Notes: a model not told the origin generated them from the sequence alone. Positions 45,597 through 54,855 are shown, numbered from the stretch's first letter. The stretch: 64,000 nt of DNA from CAJOLV01 sp045631885 (GCA_045631885.1 JAZQVN010000010.1:32967-96966); one strand, 5' to 3'. Program-made: numbers and translations.

Positions 45597-45602
45597 TTAA
45601 AT

Positions 45603-46556
45603 ATGAAATTCAAATTATTAATCTTACCTTTATTAGCCTTTTCCTTGACCGGATGTGATGATTTCATGTCTTCGTTTGGTCAAATGATGGGTGATAACCC
45701 CACTTTATATGAATTCAAAGAAATGAGTGGTAGATGGAATTTAGTCGATCATCAAAACCCATTTAGTGATGTTACAGAAGCATATTTTGTTTTCGATGGC
45801 GCGAAAAATGTCATGAATGCGAAGTATTATGAAAATGGTGAACTAAAAATGGACACCACCTTTAAAGGTGTTTATAACGGAAAAGGCGAATCTAATCCAT
45901 TATCTATCACACTTAAAAAGCCAGAGAGAAATAGCGAATCTTTCGTTGGTGATATGACAATGTGGGCGTATACCGAAGATAGCCAAGCTAACTTAAAACA
46001 ATTCACGGTCTGTTATGAAGATTATAATGTTGGAACCGTCAGGGGGATGGTGGATTATCATTCTTATCAATTAGACAATGTGATGTTCGCTTTTGGCACA
46101 TATGTGAAAGAAGGAAACGAATTCACTCCATATCAAGCAAATTATAGAGAAGCGTGCGAATATCGTAATGGCTACTTCTATAATGAAGAAGCAAATAGTT
46201 ACTTCTATCATGTCTGTAATATCAGAGAAGGAATGAATGATTGTCGTTCATTATTCGCTTATGTTTCTAATGAATTAGAAAAACCTATTTTTGCATCCTT
46301 ATATCACACGATTAATAATGGTCAAAATTATGCGATGGTTTATCAAGAACATAGTTTATATGAGCCATATGAAAAAGCGGCTGGTCTAACTTGGCCTCCA
46401 GCGATGTATTTAGAAAATTATACATTTACTGAAACTTCCTTCACTTTTACTTCTGTGAGGACTACTGAAACTGGAAATACCCAAAATCTTAAGGCGGATT
46501 CATTCGCTTTTGGAACATACACACTAGTGGAGACTAAACCAAATTTATCTAAGTAA
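45603..46556 (+). CDS. Lipoprotein of unknown function
   Basis: The 317-residue protein has a lipobox at LTGC (Cys18) and no recognisable domain. After a short Met/Ser/Asp linker the mature protein is rich in aromatic residues and beta-strand pattern. The part at about residues 40-110 (MSGRWNLVDHQN...VFDGAKNVMNAKYYENGEL) has the look of a lipocalin-like or beta-barrel ligand domain, but I cannot assign it. It is a single gene between two terminators. The ATG sits 6 nt after TATGAT. Confidence 0.7.
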   Translation: MKFKLLILPLLAFSLTGCDDFMSSFGQMMGDNPTLYEFKEMSGRWNLVDHQNPFSDVTEAYFVFDGAKNVMNAKYYENGELKMDTTFKGVYNGKGESNPLSITLKKPERNSESFVGDMTMWAYTEDSQANLKQFTVCYEDYNVGTVRGMVDYHSYQLDNVMFAFGTYVKEGNEFTPYQANYREACEYRNGYFYNEEANSYFYHVCNIREGMNDCRSLFAYVSNELEKPIFASLYHTINNGQNYAMVYQEHSLYEPYEKAAGLTWPPAMYLENYTFTETSFTFTSVRTTETGNTQNLKADSFAFGTYTLVETKPNLSK

Positions 46557-46557
46557 G

Positions 46558-46586
46558 AGTGCTTCAAAATGAAGCGCTTTTTCTTT
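46558..46586 (+). terminator. Intrinsic terminator
   Basis: An 8-bp stem with one U-G pair (agtgcttc 46558-46565 / gaagcgct 46571-46578) and a 5-nt loop is followed by TTTTCTTTT. It begins 2 nt after the lipoprotein stop. Confidence 0.88.
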
Positions 46587-46611
46587 TATCCTTTAATATT
46601 ATTAAAAAAGG

Positions 46612-46620
46612 TGTTATATT
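46612..46620 (+). promoter_or_regulatory. Extended -10 promoter of the RNase J homologue
   Basis: TGTTATATT (46612-46620) is an extended -10 element 46 nt before the ATG at 46666. The leader contains a GAGGAGG ribosome site. Confidence 0.6.
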
Positions 46621-46665
46621 GATTTTGCTATTCAAATATAGTCAATTTATTGTGAGGAGGCCTTC

Positions 46666-48351
46666 ATGGATTCTATTCGCATTTGTGCTTTAGGTGGTTT
46701 AGACGAGTCTGGTCGTGATTGCTATATTGTTGAAATCAACGACAATATTTTCGTTTTGGATTATGGAGCGTCTTTACCAGATAAAACACTTCCCGGTATT
46801 GATTTTTTAATTCCAAATAACGATTATCTTATTAAAAATAAGTCACGCGTGAGAGCTTATATTATTACACACGGTCATGATGAAAATATGGCGGGTTTAA
46901 AATATGTCTATAATCAAGTTCCAGCGCCTATCTATTGCACCGCCACCACGAAGGGGATCATGGAATGGGAGTCAACGATTTATCGTATCAAACCAAAATT
47001 CATGTTTGCCATCGTTGAACCAACTAGCGAAGTAGTAATTTTTGGAGTGAAATTCCATTTCTTCCAAACAATGCACAATATTTCTGAAAGTATGGGTGTC
47101 GTCATTGAAACCGATCGTGGTTCGATCGTTTATAGCAGCGACTTCATCATTGACTATACAGTTAATCAACCAGGCTATCTCTTTGATATTGATTCATTAA
47201 TCAGAAGAGGCAAAAAAGGCGACACATTATTATTAATGTGTGAATCTAAAGGGGCGAATAGACCTGGATACTGCGCTCCTAAACATCGATTAACTAGTTT
47301 AGTAAATAGCCAGTTTGCTGATAATAAACGTATTTTTATCTGTTGTTTCTGGGAAAACTTCTATCGTTTACAAGAAATCGCTAATTTATGTCACGCTCAT
47401 AAAAAGAAGATTTATTTATATGATGACTACGCTCGTAGTCTATTAGAGGAAATCGTTCAATTACCATATTGTCCATTTACGAAAAACGACTTCATTAACC
47501 AAGAAGACTTCTTAAGAGTGAGAAAACAAGATGTTGTTATCTTAATGCTTGGATATGGTGAAGAATTATACGAAAATATTTCCGCTTTAGCGAAAAAAGA
47601 AAATGAAGATAAACGTATTGTCTTACAAGAAGATGATATCTTCATCTGCGCGGCTATACCTTTAATCTCATTAGAGACAATTGCCACTCACGCAGTCGAT
47701 GATTTGTATCGAACTGGTTGTGAAGTTAAGTGGGTTAAGAGCAAAGATATCGTTTCTATGCACGCTAGAGAAGATGATATCCGCGCACTTTTAACTTTGT
47801 TAAAACCAAAATATTATTTCCCTGTGAGAGGAAATTATGTCAATTTATTAGCTAACGCAAAATTAGCAATTTCTACAGGAATTGGGTTAAATCCAATGAA
47901 TGTCTTTGTCTTAGATAATGGCATGCAAATTATATTTGATGATAATCCTCGTCCAAGAATTACAACGCAAATTGTTAACGGCATTGAAGTCGCTCCATTA
48001 CTCGCTGATGGTAGAGGTTTAACTAATGTCCAAGAAGGAGCGATGGAAGAAAGAAAGAAACTTTCTGAAGATGGTGTTGTCGTTGTCGCATCAACAATTA
48101 GTTTGAGTGAAAAGAAGATTGTTTCTGGTCCAGATACTCAAATGAGAGGCTTCGTTTATGTGAAAGAAGCCGAACCATTATTAAAATCGATCGCGAACAT
48201 TTACCTAGATGAAATTAACACCGCTTTTGCGATGGATGTCACTGATTTTGAACCGGTGAAAGCGGCGATTAATGAGAGGGCTAGAAGGTACATTAAAAGA
48301 GAAAATGGCCGAGAGCCGTTGATACTTCCAATAATTATCATGGTGGATTAG
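46666..48351 (+). CDS. RNase J family protein with degraded active-site motifs (J2-like)
   Basis: The 561-residue length and order (metallo-beta-lactamase, beta-CASP, C-terminal domain) match RNase J, including GGLDESGRDCYIVE and SGPDTQMRGFVY. The metal motif HxHxDH reads His69-Gly-His71-Asp-Glu73-Asn74, so the essential Asp and last His are replaced. The late motif PVHGEY reads PVRGNY (Arg388, Asn390). The nuclease is therefore probably inactive or weak, like the RNase J2 subunit, which works with an active J1. No J1 is in the window. A GAGGAGG ribosome site sets the start. Confidence 0.9.
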   Translation: MDSIRICALGGLDESGRDCYIVEINDNIFVLDYGASLPDKTLPGIDFLIPNNDYLIKNKSRVRAYIITHGHDENMAGLKYVYNQVPAPIYCTATTKGIMEWESTIYRIKPKFMFAIVEPTSEVVIFGVKFHFFQTMHNISESMGVVIETDRGSIVYSSDFIIDYTVNQPGYLFDIDSLIRRGKKGDTLLLMCESKGANRPGYCAPKHRLTSLVNSQFADNKRIFICCFWENFYRLQEIANLCHAHKKKIYLYDDYARSLLEEIVQLPYCPFTKNDFINQEDFLRVRKQDVVILMLGYGEELYENISALAKKENEDKRIVLQEDDIFICAAIPLISLETIATHAVDDLYRTGCEVKWVKSKDIVSMHAREDDIRALLTLLKPKYYFPVRGNYVNLLANAKLAISTGIGLNPMNVFVLDNGMQIIFDDNPRPRITTQIVNGIEVAPLLADGRGLTNVQEGAMEERKKLSEDGVVVVASTISLSEKKIVSGPDTQMRGFVYVKEAEPLLKSIANIYLDEINTAFAMDVTDFEPVKAAINERARRYIKRENGREPLILPIIIMVD

Positions 48352-48372
48352 CTTAAAAACTAATCCATTTTT
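48344..48372 (+). terminator. Intrinsic terminator overlapping the RNase J stop codon
   Basis: A perfect 8-bp stem (tggattag 48344-48351 / ctaatcca 48360-48367) with an 8-nt loop is followed by six T residues. The 5' arm contains the TAG stop. Confidence 0.87.
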
Positions 48373-48382
48373 TATTTTTTCA

Positions 48383-48412
48383 TAGACATAAAAAAACTAT
48401 TATATTTATAAT
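48383..48412 (+). promoter_or_regulatory. ftsK promoter, predicted leaderless
   Basis: TAGACA (48383-48388), an 18-bp spacer and TATAAT (48407-48412) precede the ftsK ATG, which begins 6 nt after the -10. The transcript should start at the ATG without a ribosome-binding site. Confidence 0.6.
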
Positions 48413-48418
48413 AAATAT

Positions 48419-51058
48419 ATGTCAGAAAAAAATATCAAACCAATTTCTAATCGTCAATTTTCGATATTCGGTGGCATAGCATTAATACTCATCACTTCAA
48501 TCATGACTCTCAATATTTGGGTGGTCGCGAGAGTATTATCTTTTGTCCCAATGTTTTTATTTGGTTTATGTGGATATTTGATTTTTGCATATGGCTTTGT
48601 CCAAGGTGTTTCTTTAGTCATCAGAGGAAAATTCATCCCAATTAGACTAAACTTAAGATTCTTTGGCATCGTTTTAACTTTCACATCACTTTGTTTATTA
48701 TTAACGACATTTATTCGTCCAGATAATTATGATCTTTCAAGTTATGGAGAATATATTTCTCAAATGAATTATGTCGCTAATCCAGAATATTTAAATTTCT
48801 TTGAAAACAAAATCGCTGGCGGTTTAGTTGGTATGTCTCTATTTAACATGTTAAATAGTATTGCTGAACCAATTCCATTTATCATCGGTTTCCTCGTTTT
48901 CTTTGTTGGTTTAGCGTTCATCTTCATGAATCCAATTTTAGCTTTGTTCTCGATTACACAAGAAAAGGCTAAAAAGACCAAGAAAGTCAAAAAACCAAAA
49001 GAGAAGAGATTATCTGATGGCACTAGTGAAATTGACTTAAGTAGTAGAGATAACACGAACGACATCATTAGAGGGGCGAGCTATTTAGAAGAAGAAATTG
49101 GCGACCCAATTCCTCAAAACCCTGAACCGATTAATGATGTTCCTCCAAGTCCAGCGCCTATTAACAATATTTCCGCGCCATATCAAAACAATGATTTGGG
49201 ATTTAGAAATAGTGGAACATTTGTTCCAGCCCACTTTGTCCCTGGTGTTGTTCCTGGAGATACACCTTCTGCAGTTTTAACTCCAGTGCAACCTCCTTTT
49301 GCAGCGCCAAAAAACGAACAACCAGAAGCGGCGCCTCAACCAGCAGTCAATCCAAATCAACCAGTTGTTTCTGAACAATTGACTTTAGATTTTGATCATC
49401 CAGCCACTCCAATCAATGAACAAGTAGTGACTGCTCAACCAACTTTTGAACAACCAGTAAGTAATAGAGCTGATAACCCAGAATTATATTCTCGTCCAGC
49501 GAGTGTCGCTCCAAGTAATAATCCTGCTCCTGCAGTAAAGAAACCAATCAAATGGATTCCACCTTCTAGCGAATTATTAGAAACTTATGAAATAAGTGAA
49601 GCTTTAGAAGCAAATACAGAAACAGCGGAACAAAGATCTCAACTAATTAATCAAATCTTTGCTGATTTTGGCATTGGTGCGGAAGTTGAAGGATATGTGA
49701 TTGGTCCTGCAGTTACTAGATATAACATCAAATGCAAACCAAACGTTTCCGTTAAAGAAATCGAAAAGAAAACCACTGACTTATCAGTCAGATTAGGTGG
49801 TGTATCAGTCAGATTTGAACCAATTGTTGAAGGTAGTTATTATTCTGGATTAGAAATTCCAAACGCCAGAGTGACAATGGTCTCATTTAAAGATGTTTAC
49901 GATAATTTACCAGATGTGAAGAAACATCCAACAGCGATTGGCTTTGGTAAGAACATTCAAGGTGATGTCGTCTCTGCGGACTTCGCTAGCTTCCCACACT
50001 GTTTAGTCGCTGGTACCACTGGTTCAGGTAAATCTATCTTTATCCACTCCGTCATTTCAACGCTCATCATGCGTAACTCACCAGACAATCTAAGATTGGT
50101 CTTAGTTGATCCAAAGAGAGTGGAAATGATCAAGTATAAAGATATCCCACATTTACTTTGCCCAATCATTACAGAACCAACAAAAGTCAAACCTTTATTA
50201 GATAAATTGGTCGATGAAATGAATCATCGTTATGATAAGCTCGCAGAAGGCGATGGATTCCAAGATATCAAAGAATATAACGAATATGCTGAAGAACACG
50301 GACTCGAAAAAATACCAGTAATCGTCGCTATTTTGGATGAATTTGGTGATTTAGTCCAAACTTGTAAAGAGATTTCTCAACCGATTATTTTGATTGGTCA
50401 AAAAGCGAGAGCTTGTGGTATCCATATGTTAATCGCCACTCAATCACCAACCAGTGATATTATTACTGGTACGATTAAAAATAACCTTCCTACACACGTC
50501 GCTTTAATGACTGCAAACTCCGCTCAATCGGTGACGATTTTAGGTCAAGGTGGTGCTGAAAAACTCGTTGGTCGTGGTGATATGTTAGTGCAAACTCCAC
50601 TTGTTTCCCGTGTTGGCTTAGTCCGTTTACAAGGCTGCTATATCGCCGGTAAGGAAATCACCAGAGTCGCGGGTTATTTAAGAGAGAATTATGAAACGAG
50701 ATATGATGAGAAATTCATGAATCTCGATGAACCAGCGACAATTGATGGGCAACTCGCTGTCGCTAATGGCTTAATGGGTGGTGGAAATTCCGCAGGTGGT
50801 TTTGATGCCCAAGAAGAAGCTAAATATCAAGATGTTAAACAATGGGTGATGACCCAACAATATACTTCTATGTCGAAAATACAACGCGATTGTAGTGTTG
50901 GCTTTAACCGCGCTGGTCGATTCTTTAATCGATTAGTCGCAGAGGGAATTGTCAATCCTACTAGCGAAGGGAACAAAGGATGTCGTGTCATCGTCAGGGA
51001 TCCAAGGACAGAATTCGATTCTGATGATATCCCAGTCAGCGATGAACAAATTGATTAG
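48419..51058 (+). CDS. ftsK: DNA translocase FtsK/SpoIIIE
   Basis: FtsK pumps chromosomal DNA through the division septum. The 879-residue protein has four N-terminal transmembrane helices (about residues 14-180). A Pro/Gln/Asn-rich linker (about 215-380) follows. The alpha/beta motor has Walker A GTTGSGKS (Lys538), LVLVDPKRVEM and Walker B VAILDEFGDL. The C-terminal gamma winged helix (about 800-865) has KIQRDCSVGFNRAGRFFNRL and reads polar DNA signals. All domains are intact. The pullulanase gene follows after 2 nt. Confidence 0.95.
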   Translation: MSEKNIKPISNRQFSIFGGIALILITSIMTLNIWVVARVLSFVPMFLFGLCGYLIFAYGFVQGVSLVIRGKFIPIRLNLRFFGIVLTFTSLCLLLTTFIRPDNYDLSSYGEYISQMNYVANPEYLNFFENKIAGGLVGMSLFNMLNSIAEPIPFIIGFLVFFVGLAFIFMNPILALFSITQEKAKKTKKVKKPKEKRLSDGTSEIDLSSRDNTNDIIRGASYLEEEIGDPIPQNPEPINDVPPSPAPINNISAPYQNNDLGFRNSGTFVPAHFVPGVVPGDTPSAVLTPVQPPFAAPKNEQPEAAPQPAVNPNQPVVSEQLTLDFDHPATPINEQVVTAQPTFEQPVSNRADNPELYSRPASVAPSNNPAPAVKKPIKWIPPSSELLETYEISEALEANTETAEQRSQLINQIFADFGIGAEVEGYVIGPAVTRYNIKCKPNVSVKEIEKKTTDLSVRLGGVSVRFEPIVEGSYYSGLEIPNARVTMVSFKDVYDNLPDVKKHPTAIGFGKNIQGDVVSADFASFPHCLVAGTTGSGKSIFIHSVISTLIMRNSPDNLRLVLVDPKRVEMIKYKDIPHLLCPIITEPTKVKPLLDKLVDEMNHRYDKLAEGDGFQDIKEYNEYAEEHGLEKIPVIVAILDEFGDLVQTCKEISQPIILIGQKARACGIHMLIATQSPTSDIITGTIKNNLPTHVALMTANSAQSVTILGQGGAEKLVGRGDMLVQTPLVSRVGLVRLQGCYIAGKEITRVAGYLRENYETRYDEKFMNLDEPATIDGQLAVANGLMGGGNSAGGFDAQEEAKYQDVKQWVMTQQYTSMSKIQRDCSVGFNRAGRFFNRLVAEGIVNPTSEGNKGCRVIVRDPRTEFDSDDIPVSDEQID

Positions 51059-51060
51059 TT

Positions 51061-53190
51061 ATGAACGGTTTTATTAAGGCGAATTTAGTCTCGCTCAATC
51101 ACATCGATGTTTTGGTTTTTACCAGCGCTCAATTCGGTAATGACCTCGTTTTCCATTTATTTATTGATGGCAAAAGAGTTTATTCCCCAACAATTGTTCG
51201 TAGAACAACTAATAAGGACTTATATCTATTTAGATTAGAACTCAAAGAGCCATATGATTTCTCAAGAAGATATCATGTCTCTTTATACAATTACCCACTT
51301 CAATGTGTTGATGTCTCTAACTCGATTGATTTTAAAGAATTTGATATTTTGTTCGATTATGATGGCGATGATTTAGGCGCGACATATGAAGAAAACCAAA
51401 CCACATTTGCGGTTTGGGCACCTTTATCTCCATGTGTAAGAGTGAAATTATTTAAACCAAATGACAAATTTGTCATTTATGATATGCAAAGAGAAGAAAA
51501 AGGCGTTCACCGTCTCACTATTAAAGGTGACTTCAAGAATTATACATACACCTACTTAGTGGAAAATAACGGTGTTGTGAGAGAAACCACTGACGTTTAT
51601 GGAAAAGGTTCTGCTATTAACTCAACTAGATCCGCGGTTATTGACTTTAACGAAGTTAATATGCTTGGAAAAGTCGATTGCGAATCTTCTCATTTAAGAC
51701 CAGTTGATTCTATCATTTACGAAGTCCATGTGAGAGATTTCACAGAAGATAAGAATTCTGATGTCGTTGAAAAAGGTAAATACCTTGGCTTTGTTGAAGA
51801 AGGTAGAAAAACAAAAGCTGGTCATCCAGCGGGATTAGATTATTTATCTTATTTAGGAATTACTCACGTTCAAATTCAACCAATCCATGACGTTGATAAT
51901 GTTCCAGAAGATAATCCAAAACTCAAATATAACTGGGGCTATGATCCTTGTAACTATTTTGCTTTAGAAGGCGCTTATTCAAGTCATCCTGAAATTCCAG
52001 TCGCGAGAATTAATGAATTCAAGACGATGGTCAATAAACTCCACGAGAGAAACATTGGTGTCATTATAGACATTGTCTATAACCACTGTTATGAATGGCT
52101 TTATACCTGTTTTGAGAAAACAGTTCCTGGATATTATTTCAGAAAGAGAAGAGATGGCATCTTATCATCTTGCTCTGGATGTGGAAATGATTTAGCTAGT
52201 GAAAGACCAATGGTCAGAAAGATGATTGTCGATAGCGCTAAATATTTATTCGAACAATTTGATATCGACGGTTTACGTTTTGACTTAATGGGCTTATTAG
52301 ATATTCAAACGATGAAAGAATTAGAAGACGCGGTAAGAGAAATTAAACCTGACGCGATTCTTTATGGTGAAGGCTGGAATATGGGTATGCAAATTCCAGA
52401 AGAATATCGCGCGAGCCATGATAATGCAAATAAATTACCTGGATACGGCTTCTTTAACGATATGTTTAGAGATATTATCAAAGGTCCAACATTCTTCGAT
52501 CGTATTAGAGAAAAAGGTTTCGTTAATGGCGATATCAACTATTTCTATGGCTTAGAGTATTCAATGTATGGCTCAGTTATCGATTTATCTTATCGCCACA
52601 GATTCTTAGATGCGAATCAATCAATCAACTATGTTGAATGTCACGATAACAACACTTTATTTGATAAATTAATCAAATCTAATCCTGATGAAGATGAAGG
52701 AATGATTTATGATCGTGTGAGAATCGCAAATGATATCATCATGCTCTCATTTGGTGTTCCTTTCTATCATATGGGTCAAGAAATCGGACAATCTAAGATG
52801 GGATTAGATAACACCTATAACATCTTAAAAATCAATAATCTCAACTTCGATTTAGTCGATAACAACTTCCAAATGGTGGAGCATTTCCGCTTCTTGACAC
52901 AATTAAGAAAGAAATATTTCAAATATCTCCATCTCAATAAACCAGAAGATATCAAAGATAAATATAGATTCTCTCGTTTAGATAATGGCTTAGTCTTAAT
53001 TGAAATCAATGACGAAGAGTTATTAAAGAAATATCCAGAATGTAAAATTGTTATCAACGTTACAACTGAACCAATCACTTATATCCTCAATGATTATCAC
53101 GCTGTGTTAGTCAGTTTAGATGAAGAAAATCCAATCGTTAATCGAGCGATAATTCCTCCAACTAGACTCAATATTTTATACAAAGTATAA
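51061..53190 (+). CDS. pulA: Cytoplasmic type I pullulanase (GH13)
   Basis: The 709-residue enzyme has no signal peptide and no CBM41, so it should debranch alpha-glucans inside the cell. An N-terminal beta domain (about 1-95) and a CBM48-type domain (about 97-180) precede the GH13 barrel. The barrel has the type I signature YNWGYDPCNYF, nucleophile Asp408 (GLRFDLMG), acid/base Glu437 (YGEGW) and Asp529 (ECHDNN). It is a paralogue of the two exported pullulanases near 6-13 kb. It lies 2 nt behind ftsK, an odd partner, and its 3' end is closed by the hairpin at 53220. Confidence 0.94.
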   Translation: MNGFIKANLVSLNHIDVLVFTSAQFGNDLVFHLFIDGKRVYSPTIVRRTTNKDLYLFRLELKEPYDFSRRYHVSLYNYPLQCVDVSNSIDFKEFDILFDYDGDDLGATYEENQTTFAVWAPLSPCVRVKLFKPNDKFVIYDMQREEKGVHRLTIKGDFKNYTYTYLVENNGVVRETTDVYGKGSAINSTRSAVIDFNEVNMLGKVDCESSHLRPVDSIIYEVHVRDFTEDKNSDVVEKGKYLGFVEEGRKTKAGHPAGLDYLSYLGITHVQIQPIHDVDNVPEDNPKLKYNWGYDPCNYFALEGAYSSHPEIPVARINEFKTMVNKLHERNIGVIIDIVYNHCYEWLYTCFEKTVPGYYFRKRRDGILSSCSGCGNDLASERPMVRKMIVDSAKYLFEQFDIDGLRFDLMGLLDIQTMKELEDAVREIKPDAILYGEGWNMGMQIPEEYRASHDNANKLPGYGFFNDMFRDIIKGPTFFDRIREKGFVNGDINYFYGLEYSMYGSVIDLSYRHRFLDANQSINYVECHDNNTLFDKLIKSNPDEDEGMIYDRVRIANDIIMLSFGVPFYHMGQEIGQSKMGLDNTYNILKINNLNFDLVDNNFQMVEHFRFLTQLRKKYFKYLHLNKPEDIKDKYRFSRLDNGLVLIEINDEELLKKYPECKIVINVTTEPITYILNDYHAVLVSLDEENPIVNRAIIPPTRLNILYKV

Positions 53191-53219
53191 AATAAAAGTG
53201 AGAATCGGCTTAATAAAAA

Positions 53220-53250
53220 CCTCCTATAATTATTGTAGGAGGATTTTTTT
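53220..53250 (+). promoter_or_regulatory. Terminator-like hairpin that contains the Shine-Dalgarno of the next gene
   Basis: cctccta (53220-53226) pairs with taggagg (53236-53242); a G-U and two A-U pairs extend the stem to 10 bp. It is followed by ATTTTTTT and then directly by the ATG at 53251. The 3' arm is a perfect Shine-Dalgarno at correct spacing. The element can end the pulA transcript and also hide the ribosome site of any read-through RNA. Confidence 0.8.
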
Positions 53251-53532
53251 ATGATTTCTGATGTGGTTATTACTGGTTATTTTCGTAAACAAATGAGGGG
53301 ACATCGTAAGTTCCGTATTTTTGAAACTCGATCAATTGATGGTTTAACAGGAGAAGAAAGGATTTCTAAAATTCCTGTTTTACACTGGACAAGAGAAGAA
53401 AATAACGTCCTTGAAAGAGTGAACAACGACACTCTCGCGGTTATCAAAGGACGTATTGAGACTGATGATGAGATAGGTTTATATGTGCTTGTTGAAATGT
53501 TTCAATTAACTGATGCCGCCATTTTTTCTTAA
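53251..53532 (+). CDS. Small OB-fold-like (SSB-like) protein, tentative
   Basis: The 93-residue product has a beta-rich pattern (VVITGYFRKQ, HRKFRIFETRS, LAVIKGRIETDDEIGLYVLVEMFQLTD). Its last third resembles the end of single-stranded-DNA-binding proteins, where a VxGRIET strand is followed by a V-E-x-x-x-L strand. This is a tentative family call. Its start codon directly follows a T-tract of a hairpin containing its ribosome site. Its 3' end overlaps the converging methyltransferase gene by 27 nt. Confidence 0.55.
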   Translation: MISDVVITGYFRKQMRGHRKFRIFETRSIDGLTGEERISKIPVLHWTREENNVLERVNNDTLAVIKGRIETDDEIGLYVLVEMFQLTDAAIFS

Positions 53533-54777
53533 ATACTTAGGGTATCTATTCTTAATGATTCGTCCATCGCTTTTCGCAATATCGATATTTACTCCTTGAT
53601 AAGTGAGTAAAACATATCCTTTTGGACAATCGCTAATATCTAATGATTCACCTCTTAAATATTTTATGGTGTTATTTAAATCGATTTCATAAACGTTATC
53701 AAATTTTTTGATACTTCTCGCATAATGGATATCGTATTTAATACCATCTTTTAATACTTCACCTAGTTTAATTCCTGCGCGAATGATATTAAGGTTTTTC
53801 TCTATGATATTAACATTATTAAGATAAGACACTTCCCCATAGTTTCTTAAATAACGGTTATTAAACGTTTTACTACCTTTAACTGGTTTATCTTTTCTAT
53901 CAGATAATTCGCCAGGCTTTTTAAATAAAGCGATATAGTGTCCTTCTCCAGGAAATAGATTTGGGAATAAATGGATGCCTAATTTCGCTTTTGATTCATA
54001 AAAATATAGGTTAGATTCAAAAGGTTGATAAATCGCATCTGTATTATCTAATAAATATTGGCTAACTTCTTCATCTTCTTCATAAGAAAATGAACATGTT
54101 GAATAGATGATTTTTCCACCCGGTCTAAGCATCTTATAGGCCATTAAAATTAGCTCTTTTTGTAATGAAGCAAATTTATTCACTTTATTGATTGACCAAT
54201 CGTCTTTCATTAAATCATTTTTTCTAAACATCCCTGATCCAGAACACGGTGCGTCTAAGATAATCGCGTCAAAATAATTGAGATAATTTTGATAAATATT
54301 TGAAAAGTCATTACAAGTAATGAATAGATTGGCTAACCCAATTCTTTCAGCGTTTTCTTTAATAATCTTCGCTCTTGGATAAGAAATGTCATTAGAAAGG
54401 ATAAGTCCGGTCCCATGCATTAATAAAGAAGCTTGAACGCTTTTTCCTCCGGGTGCAGCGCATAAATCTAATACGATTTGATTATCTTGAGGGCCAAGTA
54501 AATAACTCACTAGCATCGCACTAGGTTCTTGTAGATAAAAGAGTCCTAATTCATGGAAAACACTCTTCCCTAATTGATATTCATTTTTATCGTATAAATA
54601 GCCATTTGGCACGACTGGATGTTTTGCTAAATGAGGATAAAACTCTAATAGCTTTTCTTCACTCATTTTTTCGGTATTCAAAAGCAAAGCGTGTTTATCT
54701 TCTTTATCTAACGATTCGATTAAAGAAGCTATTTCTCCATCGCTCAAATATTTCTTTAGATGTTCGATAAAATCCAT
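53506..54777 (-). CDS. rRNA (cytosine-C5-)-methyltransferase, RsmF/NOL1-NOP2-Sun family
   Basis: The 423-residue protein has the SAM motif LDLCAAPGGKS (about 103-113) and the two catalytic cysteines of m5C enzymes: Cys178 in DAPCSGSGMF and Cys228 in STCSF. A C-terminal PUA-like region of ~120 residues completes the RsmF-type layout. It should methylate a cytosine in 16S rRNA. On the reverse strand TAAAAT lies exactly 6 nt before the ATG, so the mRNA is predicted leaderless. It converges and overlaps with the small SSB-like gene. Confidence 0.9.
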   Translation of the reverse strand: MDFIEHLKKYLSDGEIASLIESLDKEDKHALLLNTEKMSEEKLLEFYPHLAKHPVVPNGYLYDKNEYQLGKSVFHELGLFYLQEPSAMLVSYLLGPQDNQIVLDLCAAPGGKSVQASLLMHGTGLILSNDISYPRAKIIKENAERIGLANLFITCNDFSNIYQNYLNYFDAIILDAPCSGSGMFRKNDLMKDDWSINKVNKFASLQKELILMAYKMLRPGGKIIYSTCSFSYEEDEEVSQYLLDNTDAIYQPFESNLYFYESKAKLGIHLFPNLFPGEGHYIALFKKPGELSDRKDKPVKGSKTFNNRYLRNYGEVSYLNNVNIIEKNLNIIRAGIKLGEVLKDGIKYDIHYARSIKKFDNVYEIDLNNTIKYLRGESLDISDCPKGYVLLTYQGVNIDIAKSDGRIIKNRYPKYLRKNGGIS

Positions 54778-54783
54778 GAGCTT

Positions 54784-54789
54784 ATTTTA
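54784..54789 (-). promoter_or_regulatory. -10 element 6 nt before the methyltransferase ATG (predicted leaderless)
   Basis: On the reverse strand TAAAAT is followed by AAGCTC and the ATG at 54777. No Shine-Dalgarno is present. Confidence 0.45.
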
Positions 54790-54821
54790 CTACAATATAG
54801 TTTCTATAATAAATGTATTTA

Positions 54822-54849
54822 TGATAGAATGGACTTGTATATTGAGGTG
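54822..54849 (+). promoter_or_regulatory. Extended -10 promoter and ribosome site of deoA
   Basis: TGATAGAAT (54822-54830) is an extended -10 element. GAGGTG (54844-54849) lies 6 nt before the ATG at 54856 and decides that start against an in-frame upstream ATG at 54760 that falls inside the divergent gene. Confidence 0.65.
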
Positions 54850-54855
54850 TCACAT

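Noticed and set aside
54760..54855. Upstream in-frame ATG extending deoA by 32 residues
   Set aside because: It falls inside the divergent methyltransferase gene and upstream of the deoA promoter; the ATG at 54856 has a good GAGGTG site and matches the usual family N-terminus.
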